DNA of 64,000 nucleotides from Blastomyces gilchristii SLH14081 (GCF_000003855.2 NW_003101668.1:248001-312000); one strand, 5' to 3'; positions 53,161-64,000 are shown, numbered from the stretch's first letter. Numbers and translations are program-made. The notes: a model not told the origin generated them from the sequence alone.

Positions 53161-53532
53161 GGCTGCGAGGTTTGAGAGTGCTAAACTGGGGAGCAGAGTG
53201 AGGAACTGGGGGTCAATGGGGTGAAGTTGTTGTTTGATGTTGACGATGAGGTTCCGCTTCCTTGCCGAAGTTGTTTGAGGTCGGATCACCTCAGGTCACG
53301 TGGATTGGAAAACAGACTAGCCTCTTCCGGAAAGCTGCTTGGCATCATTTTTGACGGTTGATTCTAAGGCTTGGTTACCAGATGTCGCCTTTTACTTTGA
53401 CTGAACTACACACCAGCAAGCAAGCAAAAAGACCCTACTGTCCTGACGTTGCCCTTTCACTCTTGCGACAGTTAAGTGCTATTGGGCGTGCGTAACCGTC
53501 CATTGCTGCTACGCTCTCTGCCGCGGCCCCAA
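53161..53532. promoter_or_regulatory. bidirectional promoter, Cox7 / PPR protein
   Basis: 372 bp between opposed start codons of two genes with mitochondrial products. It contains CACGTG (53297-53302) directly followed by ATTGG, an inverted CCAAT box (53304-53308). E-box plus CCAAT is a common arrangement at respiratory genes controlled by the HAP complex. Function is inferred. Confidence 0.45.
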
Positions 53533-56190
53533 ATGCAACTGGCTGTCCGAAAGCGGCTGGGAACGCGCTCTACATTGTCCCTACTCAGCTCTTTGCTTGC
53601 TGCTTCAACTACGCTAGACCAATTGCATTTGAATGAGATATGCTTAAGATGCGCGATACATAGCTCTAGAGCCTATGGGAACAAACCTTATGTGACAAAT
53701 CTACCCAAGCATAGCAAAATCACAGTCCTTAACGGAACCCGGCGACGAAGTCAAGATGCAAAGCTGTACGGCCGTAGTCGTCCCACCACAACTCACGCAA
53801 AGCCATACGGACATTCCCTTAGTTTCCAGCGATACCTCAATATAGATTCGGTCATGAAAGCCTCCTTGACAACCTCAGAGGAAGAGAAGACACCTGCCGC
53901 GACCTCCCGGCTCTCAAATTATTTGCACGACTCAGATACTTTTCGTTCCGGAGATTGGCGGTTGGATCCCGAAAGGATCAAGTTTGAATCGGACGTTGGC
54001 CACTCTAGAGATATTGGAACCAAATTGGTTGACAGTCCCCCCTTTGCCAATGATTTTACGCTCTGGAAGCACTTGCTCCTTTATCGCAAACGACACTATG
54101 GAGACGATGGCGTGGTAGATATCTGGAAGGGCTTAAGGGAAAGAGGACAACCAATCGACTTACCTGTGGAAGGAGAATATGCTTCGCTCTTCTGGAGAAA
54201 CTTTATCATAGTTGGCTGGAAACGCAATGATTTTTTGACTGAAGTATACTCCTATGCCTGCGAACTTTATGAGCGATCTGGGAAGGCTTGGGATAGAGAG
54301 AAATTTTACAAGTCTGTTGTGCTCGGGTTATTCAAAGCGGGCAAATTTTCCAGGGGAGTCCAATGGCACGAGAAACTAAAAGACACTCACTTGTCAAACC
54401 CAAATGCTATGTTATTGCTACTATTTGAACCCGCGGTTTCAATCGATGGTGGTTTAAGAGCATTAAGGAAGGTATGCAGAACAGTTGATAATCACCAGAT
54501 ATACTGCCATACTGTGCCATTTCTCGTGAAGGCTGGAAGACTAGCCGATGCTCTTGCAATGCATAATTTCCTCATAGAACGGAACGATTTGCCCCAATCA
54601 GCACAAGATATCTCGCCTTTAATACAACATCTACGACATTTTGGCTCGAAGCCGGAAATAGAATTGTTCCTAGCCAATTTAAAGTTGAAAGGCCTGTTCC
54701 AAAACGATATATCAATAATAACTCTCAGCCCAACGAGCGGGAATCGAACGAGTATAAATGTCCCTCCGGAAGTTAAACAAAAAGAGACGAACGCTGTCAA
54801 CGACAAGCTCGGTGCCCGCTTGTTCGCTACGAAGACGTTTACGTTTGATCTTATCCTTGCCGGCGTCAAGGCATTTGGCGCTACCGCTATCAGGCCGCAA
54901 ACCCTGAGACAGATGGCTTTGAAGGCTGGAGGCGCGAAAAAACTACGTGAACAGATCGATATTTTGAAGAAAGAAGGGATTTCAATCGGAAACTCGGCGT
55001 TTTCGAGGGTTGTCCAGAAACTAGCCTTTGAAGGAAATGACTTCATATTGTATGAACTTTTGCAGAGCAATCTGCACCCGGATGTTCTGGAGGACCTGGA
55101 AACCGTGGAGTGGCTCTTTAATTCCTCTTCTGTCGCTGGTGAGATGGGACGGGCTCGTATGCTCTTCAAAGCCCTGTCCATCTTGTCTACTGAGGACCCT
55201 CTTCACTATAACATCCTCCTCCGTAATGCAGCACACATGAGGGATTGGCAAAAAATACCCCGCATGCTGGACCAAATGAGGCAACATGACATTTCCCCGG
55301 CATATTATTCTCTATATGTTATGGTCAAGAAGATACTGCCCCAACGGAGGCCGGGAACACAGGAACCTCGCAATCCGGAGAATTCTCGTGCAATCACGTT
55401 TTTGATTGGCACATTGCAAAATATGGTGAGCACTGGGATGGAGGTTCCACCACGTTGTTGGAGGGAAGTGTTGAAACGACTTGGCATGAGCGGTGACTGG
55501 CAAGAGTTTAGGAAATTGTGCCTCTGGCTAACACATTTTTACTCGCCAATCAATCCCAAGCGCTTTGCGTCAACTTTTGACGCTGACGCTGCCTCAGCTG
55601 ATTGCCCTACCTCCAATGTGGACCATGGGAAGTTCCTGCCAGCTGCACATCCGAATGCTCCCTTCCGCCAGCTTTTTTCTGTGCACTTACAATATGCCAT
55701 AATCGCGTGGGGTTTTAACCTTCCGCCCAACACCAGGGAAATATATTACAATCCGTTCAGCACGGAGCGCGAGAAAATCATACCCTGGATACGAGGGCAC
55801 GTCCTCTTGCGTGAGCTGAAACTAAAGGGGGTGATCGTGCAAATGAACACGGTTCGCCGGGCAACTCGACATCGACTCGCTGTGCTATTTGGTGAGTACC
55901 GAGTTTCCAACCGCCCGAAAAACCGCATGTTGCGTTCTACGAATCCATGGACCCTTGAAGAGATATTGGAAGATATAAATAATGTGTGGGAATTGCCGTT
56001 GTTTGGGTACTTGGCGCAAGAGGATATGTATGACCTCGTGAACCCCAAAACTCGCACCCCAGGCCAAGAGAATGAGGAAGGCAGGTCGTCAGAGAGGTCG
56101 GATTATCCACGTGTATCGAGGCAAAGGACATATAGAGAAGAAAGAGTGAAGGCGGAAAAACAGCTTCACAATGATTATGGTGATTACTAG
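53533..56190 (+). CDS. mitochondrial PPR-type protein
   Basis: A single exon of 885 residues starting MQLAVRKRLGTRSTLSLL, a basic, Ser/Leu-rich leader typical of mitochondrial import. The body is made of paired helices, with segments such as FYKSVVLGLFKAGKFSRGVQWHEKL, TVPFLVKAGRLADALAMHNFL and HYNILLRNAAHMRDWQKIPRMLDQMRQHDISP that fit pentatricopeptide repeats. These proteins bind organelle RNA and act in processing, stability or translation. No specific target can be read from sequence. A TAA lies just upstream in the same frame (53473-53475), so the ATG at 53533 is the first possible start unless a 5' intron exists. It shares its promoter with Cox7. Confidence 0.83.
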   Translation: MQLAVRKRLGTRSTLSLLSSLLAASTTLDQLHLNEICLRCAIHSSRAYGNKPYVTNLPKHSKITVLNGTRRRSQDAKLYGRSRPTTTHAKPYGHSLSFQRYLNIDSVMKASLTTSEEEKTPAATSRLSNYLHDSDTFRSGDWRLDPERIKFESDVGHSRDIGTKLVDSPPFANDFTLWKHLLLYRKRHYGDDGVVDIWKGLRERGQPIDLPVEGEYASLFWRNFIIVGWKRNDFLTEVYSYACELYERSGKAWDREKFYKSVVLGLFKAGKFSRGVQWHEKLKDTHLSNPNAMLLLLFEPAVSIDGGLRALRKVCRTVDNHQIYCHTVPFLVKAGRLADALAMHNFLIERNDLPQSAQDISPLIQHLRHFGSKPEIELFLANLKLKGLFQNDISIITLSPTSGNRTSINVPPEVKQKETNAVNDKLGARLFATKTFTFDLILAGVKAFGATAIRPQTLRQMALKAGGAKKLREQIDILKKEGISIGNSAFSRVVQKLAFEGNDFILYELLQSNLHPDVLEDLETVEWLFNSSSVAGEMGRARMLFKALSILSTEDPLHYNILLRNAAHMRDWQKIPRMLDQMRQHDISPAYYSLYVMVKKILPQRRPGTQEPRNPENSRAITFLIGTLQNMVSTGMEVPPRCWREVLKRLGMSGDWQEFRKLCLWLTHFYSPINPKRFASTFDADAASADCPTSNVDHGKFLPAAHPNAPFRQLFSVHLQYAIIAWGFNLPPNTREIYYNPFSTEREKIIPWIRGHVLLRELKLKGVIVQMNTVRRATRHRLAVLFGEYRVSNRPKNRMLRSTNPWTLEEILEDINNVWELPLFGYLAQEDMYDLVNPKTRTPGQENEEGRSSERSDYPRVSRQRTYREERVKAEKQLHNDYGDY

Positions 56191-56930
56191 GGCTTTTACT
56201 GCCTCGAGTGTTGACATGGTTGGTTGTTTGGATTACCCAATGAATGTATTTATCTTTTTGCAAATACCTGAGGTAGCCAAGCATTCACAACTATTAATAA
56301 GCTTGTAGTGTATGTTTTCAATCACCTCTCTATGTCGAGTTTATTAAGCTTACATCTTTCTGGTTCCTTAGATTCCGACTACGCTGAAAACGCGCTGAAT
56401 GCAGAAATATGTCTACCTCCCAGATGAAATACAACGGCGATTGTGGATCATGGGTGAAATGGAGATATTTCAGGACGCCGTGCTATGTGGGATTATGGAG
56501 TGTTTCCATCTACAAATTTACGTTGTCACGCATACTATATATAAATGTTTTATATCCCATGCCAAATGGGAGCGGACTCTGTCGCTTCCGCTGTCATCAC
56601 TAAATGTGATATTATACATTGTCATTCTCCCTCCCGATGCGGAATTTACAGCCGCGCATATTATCATCCATGTATATACTCCTCCATCCCCAATTTACCA
56701 CCAACGGTCTGTCCCACATTGCACTCGCCTCATTGTCTTCGTGGCCTCCCCAAACGACTCCACCGCCTCCATCACATCACGCCTTGCATCATCGACGATT
56801 TTCCACTGTTGTCTTCGAAACGCAATTCGAAATCGTATCGCCCCCACGGAATTCTTATGAAAACCACGCCGTCCTTGCCAGGTTCAAAGCAACATTAATG
56901 TGGTCCTTTCATCAGGACGCTTACCGTTTA
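56191..56930. other. intergenic region
   Basis: About 740 bp with short overlapping open frames but no recognisable domain. It may include the far 5' part of the decayed gene that follows. Confidence 0.35.
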
Positions 56931-56939
56931 TAAACCATG

Positions 56940-58878
56940 TCCAAGGCACTCAAAATGAGTTGGGGATCGTTTCCCCCGAAGTTGGAAAAAATTACCAGCA
57001 CAAACTTTGTCCGTTTGTCAAAATATTTTGTCAGGGACGTCGACCGGCAGTTATTCTTGTTGATTTCCTCGATCAGGGGCGTGCATTTGCTACAGTTGGT
57101 AAGCTCAATGGGTTTGCCGATCGCGAAGGGAGGAAACCTGCGCCACGGTCTAACTCAGAAGGACTCGAGATTTCGGGAAAACCATGCCCTACCCTAACAT
57201 GTTACGGGACCTTTCGAATTTGTTGGAGACGGTGAAGTTAGGATCGTATCCGTCGCTTGATAATTTGATATGAGTCGGTGGTGGCCGGGGTTCGCTTGTT
57301 GGTGGCGGAATGGCAGTTGGATAGTGCTTTGGTCGCAAAATGAAGCATTTAGTTTGATAGCGACGGTGACGGTATAATGATTGTTCCTCTCTTTGTGTGA
57401 GTTCAATGGAGGATATTCGGTTTCACGGTCCTGATCGCCTAGATTATCGCGAAGATCCGGTCCACGCAACTTTAAAAAAGCTTATTGTGACTCCATGCAC
57501 TGTGATCCCTTAGCGCTTCATTGTAGAAACAAGTGGCTATATCTTCACATAGCCGGTCATCGTTTGGGCGAATTAGACCCAGGGAAATCGTGTATATCTC
57601 CTGCATTTACAACGTTCAACAAGGGCCTACTGCGCCAATTCGCTCCCGGACACAACTCAACGGTTTCGTGTGATATTGTTCCCATGGATGACTTGCCCGC
57701 TGACGGTTCGAGTCTCCCCAGTTCCTTCTATGCGGCATACTCTAGGATGATAGCCGGAAATCCCCATTACAGCGTCAAGGCATGCATGCCAGCAAACCAA
57801 GGCAACTCGCCATGGGAAAATCCAATTCCGAACTCCGCATACCATATCAGAAGCCCTTTATCCGATTATGGCATCAATTTCCCCGGTTTTTCCGGCGGAC
57901 CAACTGTTTTCAAGGTGGAAGCCGATAGTACCTCAGGGTATTCCGAATTGCCTTATTATATTAATAATAACACTGCTGGTGGTGACCTTTTGCCACGAGA
58001 CCCTGACGAGTTTGCGATGAGCATTCACTAATCAGGGAGATATGCTAATAATTACGCGAGTCACCTAGTGAAATCCAGCCCAACCGCCGCTTGGACTCTG
58101 TTTCAATGTATGGAATCTGCTAACAGAATCATTACTAACAATTGTGATAGTCGGAAATCGAAACGCTGGTCTACTAACTTTACAACTACCCCTGCACGAT
58201 AGCAAAGGAGTAGGATTTAAGGTCGATATGGAATACGACATTCCGAAGATCTCGATCGCAGAGTCAACCTAGGTCCCCTCTACACGGTCGCCAAGGCGCT
58301 CTTTGGCAACAGTTCCTTCATCGCCGCACGCTCACACTCCGCCCTTGGGATATACTGGCACTGATCGCTACGGCCCGTGCAGAGACCTAGCCCCCCTTGT
58401 CAACCTGATGAAAGAACGTCGTGAGAGTTATAGCTCCGATATACAGGAGGCTTGGTTGAATTGCCTCAGACGTCCAGATGATACGCAGGTAAGCTAGAAA
58501 GTACTCGATGAACTGGGAAGAGTTTCAAATGAGGCACACACTCACTGCCGCCGTTTTACCTGGCCTATAAAGGTTGGCTTGATCAGTGGCAACCGCAGTG
58601 ACAGAAACTTTGAAATTCAGTCCGACGTGGGTAACGACGCACCAATGCCTGTGATCAGCAACGTGGATGTCATTGCCATTTCTGTGTTGCTGGGCATATT
58701 CCTGCTGAACCTTATCGCAGTGGCGGGGATATACTTATTCAGTTCCAACAGTACTCTAGATGCGTTCGTGATTCTCCGGTTAGGTGCCCAGTTGTCCACG
58801 GATGATACCACAGGCCCACTACCAGCTCTTTTAGCAAATTCTTGGGGAGTAACTGCCTTAGATCGGAAACATGGATGA
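56940..58878 (+). pseudogene. decayed fungal membrane-protein gene
   Basis: I do not recognise the family. Coding-like pieces lie in order on the plus strand but do not form one frame. The first is 57495-58031 (178 codons, Gly/Pro/Asn-rich, extracellular-looking, with NNT and NST glycosylation sites). It is followed by a segment from about 58142 (VGNRNAGLLTLQLPLHD) that ends in a TAG at ~58267, then 58340-58488 in another frame, ending at a GTAAGC donor. After a likely intron comes 58576-58878, with one clear membrane span (VISVLLGIFLLNLIAVAGIYLF-like, about 58667-58740) and a short tail. The breaks between the first three pieces are stops or shifts rather than clean introns. A heavily spliced live gene is the alternative. 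Confidence 0.5.
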
Positions 58879-59470
58879 TTTGGGGATGTACAACCAGACA
58901 AAGATGTTGGCCGGGTAGAGCTGGGAGCGAATGCGAGATTGAGGAATGGTAGAGAATATCTAGCAAGATAGGTATTTGGGCTGGGAGGGCATTCTCTTTT
59001 CCCTGAAATTTCCCTTTGCCGTGAAAGCTATTGTCACGATAGCTACGTATAACAAGCAGGCGTCTTTCTTTGGGTTCTTTGCTATTTGATTTAATTTTTA
59101 ATATATTCACACTATACCCACTGTTGATTATTCTAGAATGTTATTGAGTATGGATAGGCACATTTAACTTTTATTAAATAGGAGTACGATGCTATATAAT
59201 AGATTTTTTTTGTTTTGTTTCTTCTTATAGGCCCCTCTTTCAATGATTCGATCCCTCCAGCTTCATGCATAATTAGTGATTCTCAGTCATGATAAAAATT
59301 TGAAAGAGCCGACCACTTTGCAACCGAGTCTGGGAAAACATCCTCGCCAGATGATGTCGGCAAATCTGACGAGCTCAATTATGAGAGCATACAGGCAATG
59401 GAAAGAACCCAACTTGTTTCCGACGAGGTCAAAATATATGTAGCACATATTCGTGATAGTAGCCTCAAAA
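58879..59470. other. convergent intergenic region
   Basis: About 590 bp, AT-rich. No gene is supported. Confidence 0.45.
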
Positions 59471-60338
59471 TTAAGATGACTTCCCCAGCAGCTTCTCGAC
59501 AACGCCTACTTTGTCCTCCATACTTTGCACCTTATCGGTTCTTTTTTTTTTTTGGAATTTCCACCAGTTAGCTATTAGTTTGAGTTTTTCGATGCAACTT
59601 TTACATACATTTAACAGGAACAGAGGTGTATATAAAAATATAGGTAGGGTAGAAAAAGCAAAGTCCTCACCTTGACCCAACTCTGATATCCGTCTGGATA
59701 CGCACAATACCCTGTTTATGGAGCATAGTATGCGCCTGACCGATCACGGCAAACACAGCGTCCCATGATCCTTCTGCTGGTTGTTAGCTTTTTATTTCCA
59801 GACGAAAAGAGAAACCATGAAGAAGACGCAATCAGATCCTCGAGGGTATTTACGCTCCAGGTTAACTGGCAAATGGTAATGGGGACTAGCTGTAGACAGG
59901 AAGGCCAAAGTAGTTGAACGTACCAAGGGTTGTTCCTGCTGAATGCATGACATATTTCACGCCGGATTTCTCAACCAGACGTTGGACGTCAGCGACCTGT
60001 TGAGATACTGACGCTGAAGATGTGCCAATCTGGTGAAGAAATTAGCAATGTACGCAAATGCGGCAGACAATATATATTTAAATATATACATAGAAAAGAA
60101 AAATCCCAGTGATACATCATTGATTTCTCATTCATTAATTGATTGGACTCTCTTGAAATCGGGGCAGGCAGAGAGGGTAAATTGATGTAGGAAATTGTGG
60201 TTTGCCAATGAAGTACACTTTTTTTTTTTTTTTTTTTTTTTTTTTTGCACAGATATACATGCCATAACATACCGGGATCAGGCAGAAATCCGCCGTACAA
60301 TGGGACGGAGTGGTAATTGTACTAGATATGCTCTCCAT
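59471..60338 (-). CDS. ECM15: UPF0045/thiamine-binding-like protein (Ecm15-like)
   Basis: A small ferredoxin-like-fold protein of the MTH1187/YkoF group. Members bind thiamine-like ligands, and yeast Ecm15 is linked to cell-wall phenotypes. Minus-strand exons 60273-60338, 59924-60029, 59671-59773 and 59471-59540 sum to 345 nt, or 114 residues. The sequence reads ADFCLIPIGTSSASVSQQVADVQ, then KSGVKYVMHSAGTTLEGSWDAVFAVI and IQTDIRVGSR, matching the family pattern of VP(I/V)GT, a helix, GT(V/T)(I/L)EG and a final strand. Phases agree at every junction. The last intron ends in an A-rich run before its AG acceptor, which is unusual, but a CTAAC branch point is present. The first intron contains a 28-nt T/A homopolymer. 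Confidence 0.85.
60219..60246. repeat. poly(T) tract, 28 nt
   Basis: A homopolymer inside the first intron of the Ecm15-like gene (A run on the gene strand). Confidence 0.95.
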
Positions 60339-61417
60339 GGCTGGGTGTGGGGTGGTGTGATTTTTGGAAGGGGATATGCCTGTAAAGAGACAGTGGTGGA
60401 CATATATATTAAAGAATGATACTGGGAAACTGATGAGTTCAAGATCAATGACTGTCTCAGTGAGATGATATTGAATGTCTGAGATCTAACAACTAGTTAG
60501 TACATGTAACTATGTACAAGCTATTACCTCATTGTGTTATCATAGTCTGTTGTTGAATTTTCTCTCTTGGCAGAAACCACACCCAAGCATAAAAATAAAT
60601 AAATATATTTATATATAGTTCTATATTTCAATATTGATATAAATGAAGAACATGCTTTCTTGTCATTTTTCAATAGACAATATTTTTCAAGGAGCACTCA
60701 TCATCACTAACCTAACTCTACCTGCAGCTCCTGAGATAAATTATTCATAACCGTGAATAACCAACTATAACTGTAGGCTACTGGGGCAAAAGAGCTCAAT
60801 CACCACCAGTGCACTGCTGGTAGAAGGGCCGATCAACTCCCGGGACTCTTAACAATAACTAACAACTAACTAATTAACTAACATAATTAAATCACTACAA
60901 CACTTGTTTCCACCACTCAACACTCACTCACTTAAATTCTTCCTTTATTTATCCACCTTCAAACACTCACAATATGCATCATAAAGCAGTTATACAAGCA
61001 GTAATTTAATGATTTGAACCTGCAATTGGTTTCTAATTACACTGAAATCACTAAAAAATATGAAATTAGTTGATATACATTAACTATCATAGTGTTACAA
61101 TGACATTCAAGTATTAAGAAAGAAAACAATATCTGTTTACTGTAAAAATGTTTCAGATTCAAAAGAAGAAAAACTTCTTTTTTAATATTAATTAACTTAC
61201 TGACTGTAATTTCTCTTATACATCTCAAATTCTTCATTTGCAGAGTGAAGTGAAGCAAATATATAATGAAAACTCTAATTATTAAAAGTGAAGAATTTTC
61301 TTTTTAAGATTCTTAGTATGAATACAGCTCACTGATTAATATAGAATTAAGTGAAGTGTAATTTCATAATATTACACTATAACTTCTACACACTTATAAT
61401 ACATTTATCTTTTATCT

Positions 61418-61585
61418 TATCAATTATATTATCTACTCTGTACAGATTCTTGAATAATAGATTATACATCTTATTAACTATCTACTTTATACAGATTCTT
61501 GAATAATAAATTATATATCTTATTAACTATCTACTTTATACAGATTCTTGAATAGATAATACATCTGATTAATTATCTCTTATAA
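61418..61585. repeat. tandem repeat, 49-bp period, about three copies
   Basis: ACAGATTCTTGAATA recurs at 61442, 61491 and 61540, a constant 49-bp spacing, and CTTATTAACTATCTACTTTAT separates the copies. Partial, diverged units flank both sides. Confidence 0.85.
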
Positions 61586-62939
61586 ATTCTCAAGAATGAA
61601 TAATATATTAAAAGTCTATATTCACTGCTTATGAAACTAGTCTCTTGATTAATTTATTTCTTTACAGTATTCTACTACTTCTACAGCTGTCTGTCTTCAA
61701 TATCACACTCAGAGAACTTAGATATTATAATCTTCTCTTATTACATCTTTTCTATCACTGATTATCTCTTTACACTGTGTAGAACTGTAAACAGATATAT
61801 ATAGTAAAATCAGATTCTTCTACAGTTATAAATTCTGTGATAAATGTAATATAGCGGAACTGAAGTGATGACTAGTTAACAGTATCACATAGAAGTAGTT
61901 GTTTGAGAAGCTGTATAAGTGAGCTTAACTATCTTGCTTAAATAGTGAGCTTGTAGGCTACAGAGTTATTACAAGAATATCACAGATATAATACTTAGTA
62001 TACTAAGAAGATTGTATAAGATATACAGTAACTCTTATATATATTTCAGTAGAAGAAAAATGAATTACTGATTTCTTTAATAAGAAGTCAGTATCTAGCT
62101 ATTCTATATAGATAATAAGTGAATACTCTTCTCTTATTTCATGAGTAAGAATAGCTGAAGTAATATCTCAGTAGTGTTTTATTATCAAGAAAGAGTAATC
62201 TGCTAATCTTATATAGAAGTAGAATTCTTATATTCATTAATTAAATCTTTCTATAATATATCTAAATAATATTATAGAGTGATTAAAAATCAGTTCAGAT
62301 AGTCTGTGAAATAAATGAAATTATTTATATAAAAGTAATGAGCTGTATAAAACTACAGCAGAGTCTTGACATAGTCAGAGATATAATAATACTCTTCTCT
62401 TTAAAAGTATAGTCTTAATGCTCTTAAGACTACTGAATTAGAAATTATCTTTATTATATAGTAATAATTATTAATCAATTTAACAGTATATATACTATAT
62501 ATAATATAAAGAAATAGATGAGTTTTTCTGCTAACTATATAGATCTTTCTTTTCTCATCTTCATTTAAATTAAACATGTGATAAGTGAGTTTCTGATATA
62601 TTAATTTAAAATGTGAAAAATATAGTTAATAAGTGACTTACAGATCTCTTATTATATTTTGTTCTATATATAAAATTCTCTGTAAAAGTGATGTATTTTA
62701 GAGATAAAGTTAACAGTAGTGATAGAATTTTTTAAAAAGATCTTTCTCTTTTATAATATATTTTTCTCTTCTTCTCTCATCTATAATAGTGAGTGTATGA
62801 GAGTATCATTCTTGAGAGATAATAAGAGACTTATTCTGATGTTTTCTAGTAAGTAATAAATATCTTTGTGATGTGACTGCAGTCTCTGTAACTGTTAAGA
62901 AAGCCAGATTGAAGACAGAAGCAGCAGTGTCAATGAGTC

Positions 62940-63130
62940 ATGAGAGTGTGGTTCGGAAGAACGTACGACCGTCGGATAATAACGCGGCCGCTTCCGAACT
63001 ACTAGCGTACGAATGTAAAGGGGGCCCTAGTGGCCACTAATTAATTTAGCGTATGAGATTCAATATATAAGAAGCCGGCATACGCCTGTAATTGTACACT
63101 GGCTTAAAGCAACCTTTGAATCACATCTGA
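62940..63130. mobile_element. CpG-rich island, probable LTR fragment
   Basis: A ~130-bp stretch with normal GC and several CG dinucleotides (CGTACG, GCGGCCGC) embedded in AT-rich DNA. It has a 9-bp inverted repeat (GTTCGGAAG 62951-62959; CTTCCGAAC 62991-62999) and a TATATAAG box near 63083. Together with the decayed frame starting ~430 bp later, this would fit the promoter part of a 5' LTR. The LTR limits are not defined. Confidence 0.4.
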
Positions 63131-63563
63131 TAGTATGTCTAAAAACTGATGAGAAGTGCAGGCTTCTTCAGAGTGTGATAATTCCATCTACAAAGTGATT
63201 CATAGTTATCATGTCAGTGTGATTCTAGAACATCTCAAAAGATAGTGTATAAAGAGCAGTGAGTGAAAGAGCATCTGATTGATACTGCTTCACTTGATGA
63301 GGGAAAACTTCACATCCAGATGAATGCCATGTATGAGACATGAACAGATGAGATGTGAGAAAAGAAATGAGAGTGATGAACCAGATTCAAAGAAGACTGC
63401 TCTTCACTCAAAGAGATAAAAGAAGAAGTGATCATCACTGAAGTCATACAATGATAACAGAAATTATATAATGATATAGTGATAGAATGATACAATGATA
63501 TAATAATAGACATTGTATAATTAATGAGAAATCACTGAAATGAATATCTCTTCTAGTTAATAT

Positions 63564-64000
63564 GAACAACATTCTTCTCTGCTACCTGAACTGAAAGATA
63601 TATAGAATCTCTCAGAGAGTTTACTTAAAGTAGTAAGAAAAACAGCTGAGACTGCTGAATCAGAATCAAAGCTCTGTATATGTATAAGAATTCTAAATGA
63701 GATTGAGGCCTTGTGTATACAGTAACAGACTGAGATGAAAGTTAAACAATAATTAGCATTCACTGTAGATTAAGCATTCACTATAAAGAGTTTCACTGAT
63801 ATAATTATCATCATTAATAAGAATAGAGAAAACTAGATCTTAGATCTGTAGCAGAAGATTGAATGTTTATATAGATAGATAACTATACTGAATCTGAAGA
63901 TCTCATCATAATTGTTTATAATCTCTTCAGAAGTATACACATCATCAGAGACTGCTATACAGAATGAGAATTCAAGTATGAAATATATCAAGTCAGAAGA
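63564..64000 (+). pseudogene. decayed ORF, probable retroelement coding relic
   Basis: In the frame starting at 63564 the translation stays coding-like (SLLPELKDI, SESLLKVVRKTAETAESESK, EIEALCIQ) for ~145 codons to the window edge. It is interrupted by about eight stops, all TAG or TAA and none TGA. TAG/TAA arise from glutamine codons CAG/CAA by C-to-T change, the signature of repeat-induced point mutation. The helical, Glu/Lys/Gln-rich character would suit a gag-like protein, but no domain is identified. Confidence 0.45.

Larger units (their letters stand above)
60420..64000. other. AT-rich, mutation-decayed block
   Basis: About 3.6 kb with very low GC, abundant TA dinucleotides and stops in all frames, quite unlike the gene-bearing DNA to the left. 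No intact gene is present. It looks like repeat-induced point mutation of transposon-derived sequence, as in the AT-rich isochores of some Onygenales. It continues past the window end. Confidence 0.75.

Noticed and set aside
53476..53532. Longer start (GTG) for the PPR-type gene
   Set aside because: GTG is not a usual nuclear start. A stop immediately precedes it and an ATG follows at 53533 with a mitochondrial-like leader.
54492..55181. 229-codon minus-strand frame
   Set aside because: It is a shadow of the PPR-type gene on the plus strand.

Overview
The window is nuclear DNA of a filamentous ascomycete. Most genes carry short introns (about 50-120 nt) with GTRNGT donors, CTRAY branch points and CAG/TAG acceptors. 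The protein set (Med20, calmodulin, Tlg2, Rtt103, clathrin light chain, Cdc37, Mdl1, Mdm34, CCDC47-like, Cox7, Ecm15-like) is that of a Eurotiomycete. The compact gene-rich core next to an extremely AT-rich block with C-to-T type decay fits Onygenales (Ajellomycetaceae-like). That last placement is an inference from genome style, not from a database match.

Layout. 0.5-2.7 kb: a nuclear-looking protein of unknown function. 4.6-5.9 kb: Mediator subunit Med20 with a polyglutamine insert. 6.8-10 kb: calmodulin and the t-SNARE Tlg2, head to head. 10.6-14 kb: the CTD-interacting protein Rtt103 and clathrin light chain, head to head. 15.9-24 kb: two paralogous acyltransferase-3 membrane enzymes on the minus strand, separated by about 5 kb of gene-free repeat-bearing DNA that contains a 644-bp element with 42-bp terminal inverted repeats. 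25.4-26.9 kb: a GT71 (Mnn2-like) mannosyltransferase. 28.4-33.2 kb: Cdc37 and the mitochondrial ABC transporter Mdl1, head to head. 34.3-35.9 kb: an equilibrative nucleoside transporter. 37.7-40.4 kb: a C2H2 transcription factor with a fungal_trans-like region. 42-44.3 kb: a haspin-type kinase whose frame is broken in the kinase N-lobe. 46.3-48.3 kb: the ERMES subunit Mdm34. 49.7-51.3 kb: a CCDC47-like ER protein. 52.5-56.2 kb: Cox7 and a mitochondrial PPR-type protein, head to head. 57-58.9 kb: a decayed membrane-protein gene. 59.5-60.3 kb: an Ecm15-like UPF0045 protein. 60.4-64 kb: an AT-rich block with tandem repeats and a probable retroelement remnant.

How the genes relate. Most are housekeeping genes in divergent pairs sharing 370-610 bp promoters. 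Several act in mitochondria (Mdl1, Mdm34, Cox7, the PPR protein) or in membrane traffic (Tlg2, clathrin light chain). The two acyltransferases plus the Golgi mannosyltransferase are the only plausible local functional grouping (glycan modification), and that is a hypothesis. The strongest unexplained signals are two over-represented short palindromic motifs in non-coding DNA, the TIR element nested among diverged repeats, the broken haspin frame, the long A/T homopolymers and the AT-rich block. I did not find a clearly new multi-gene system.
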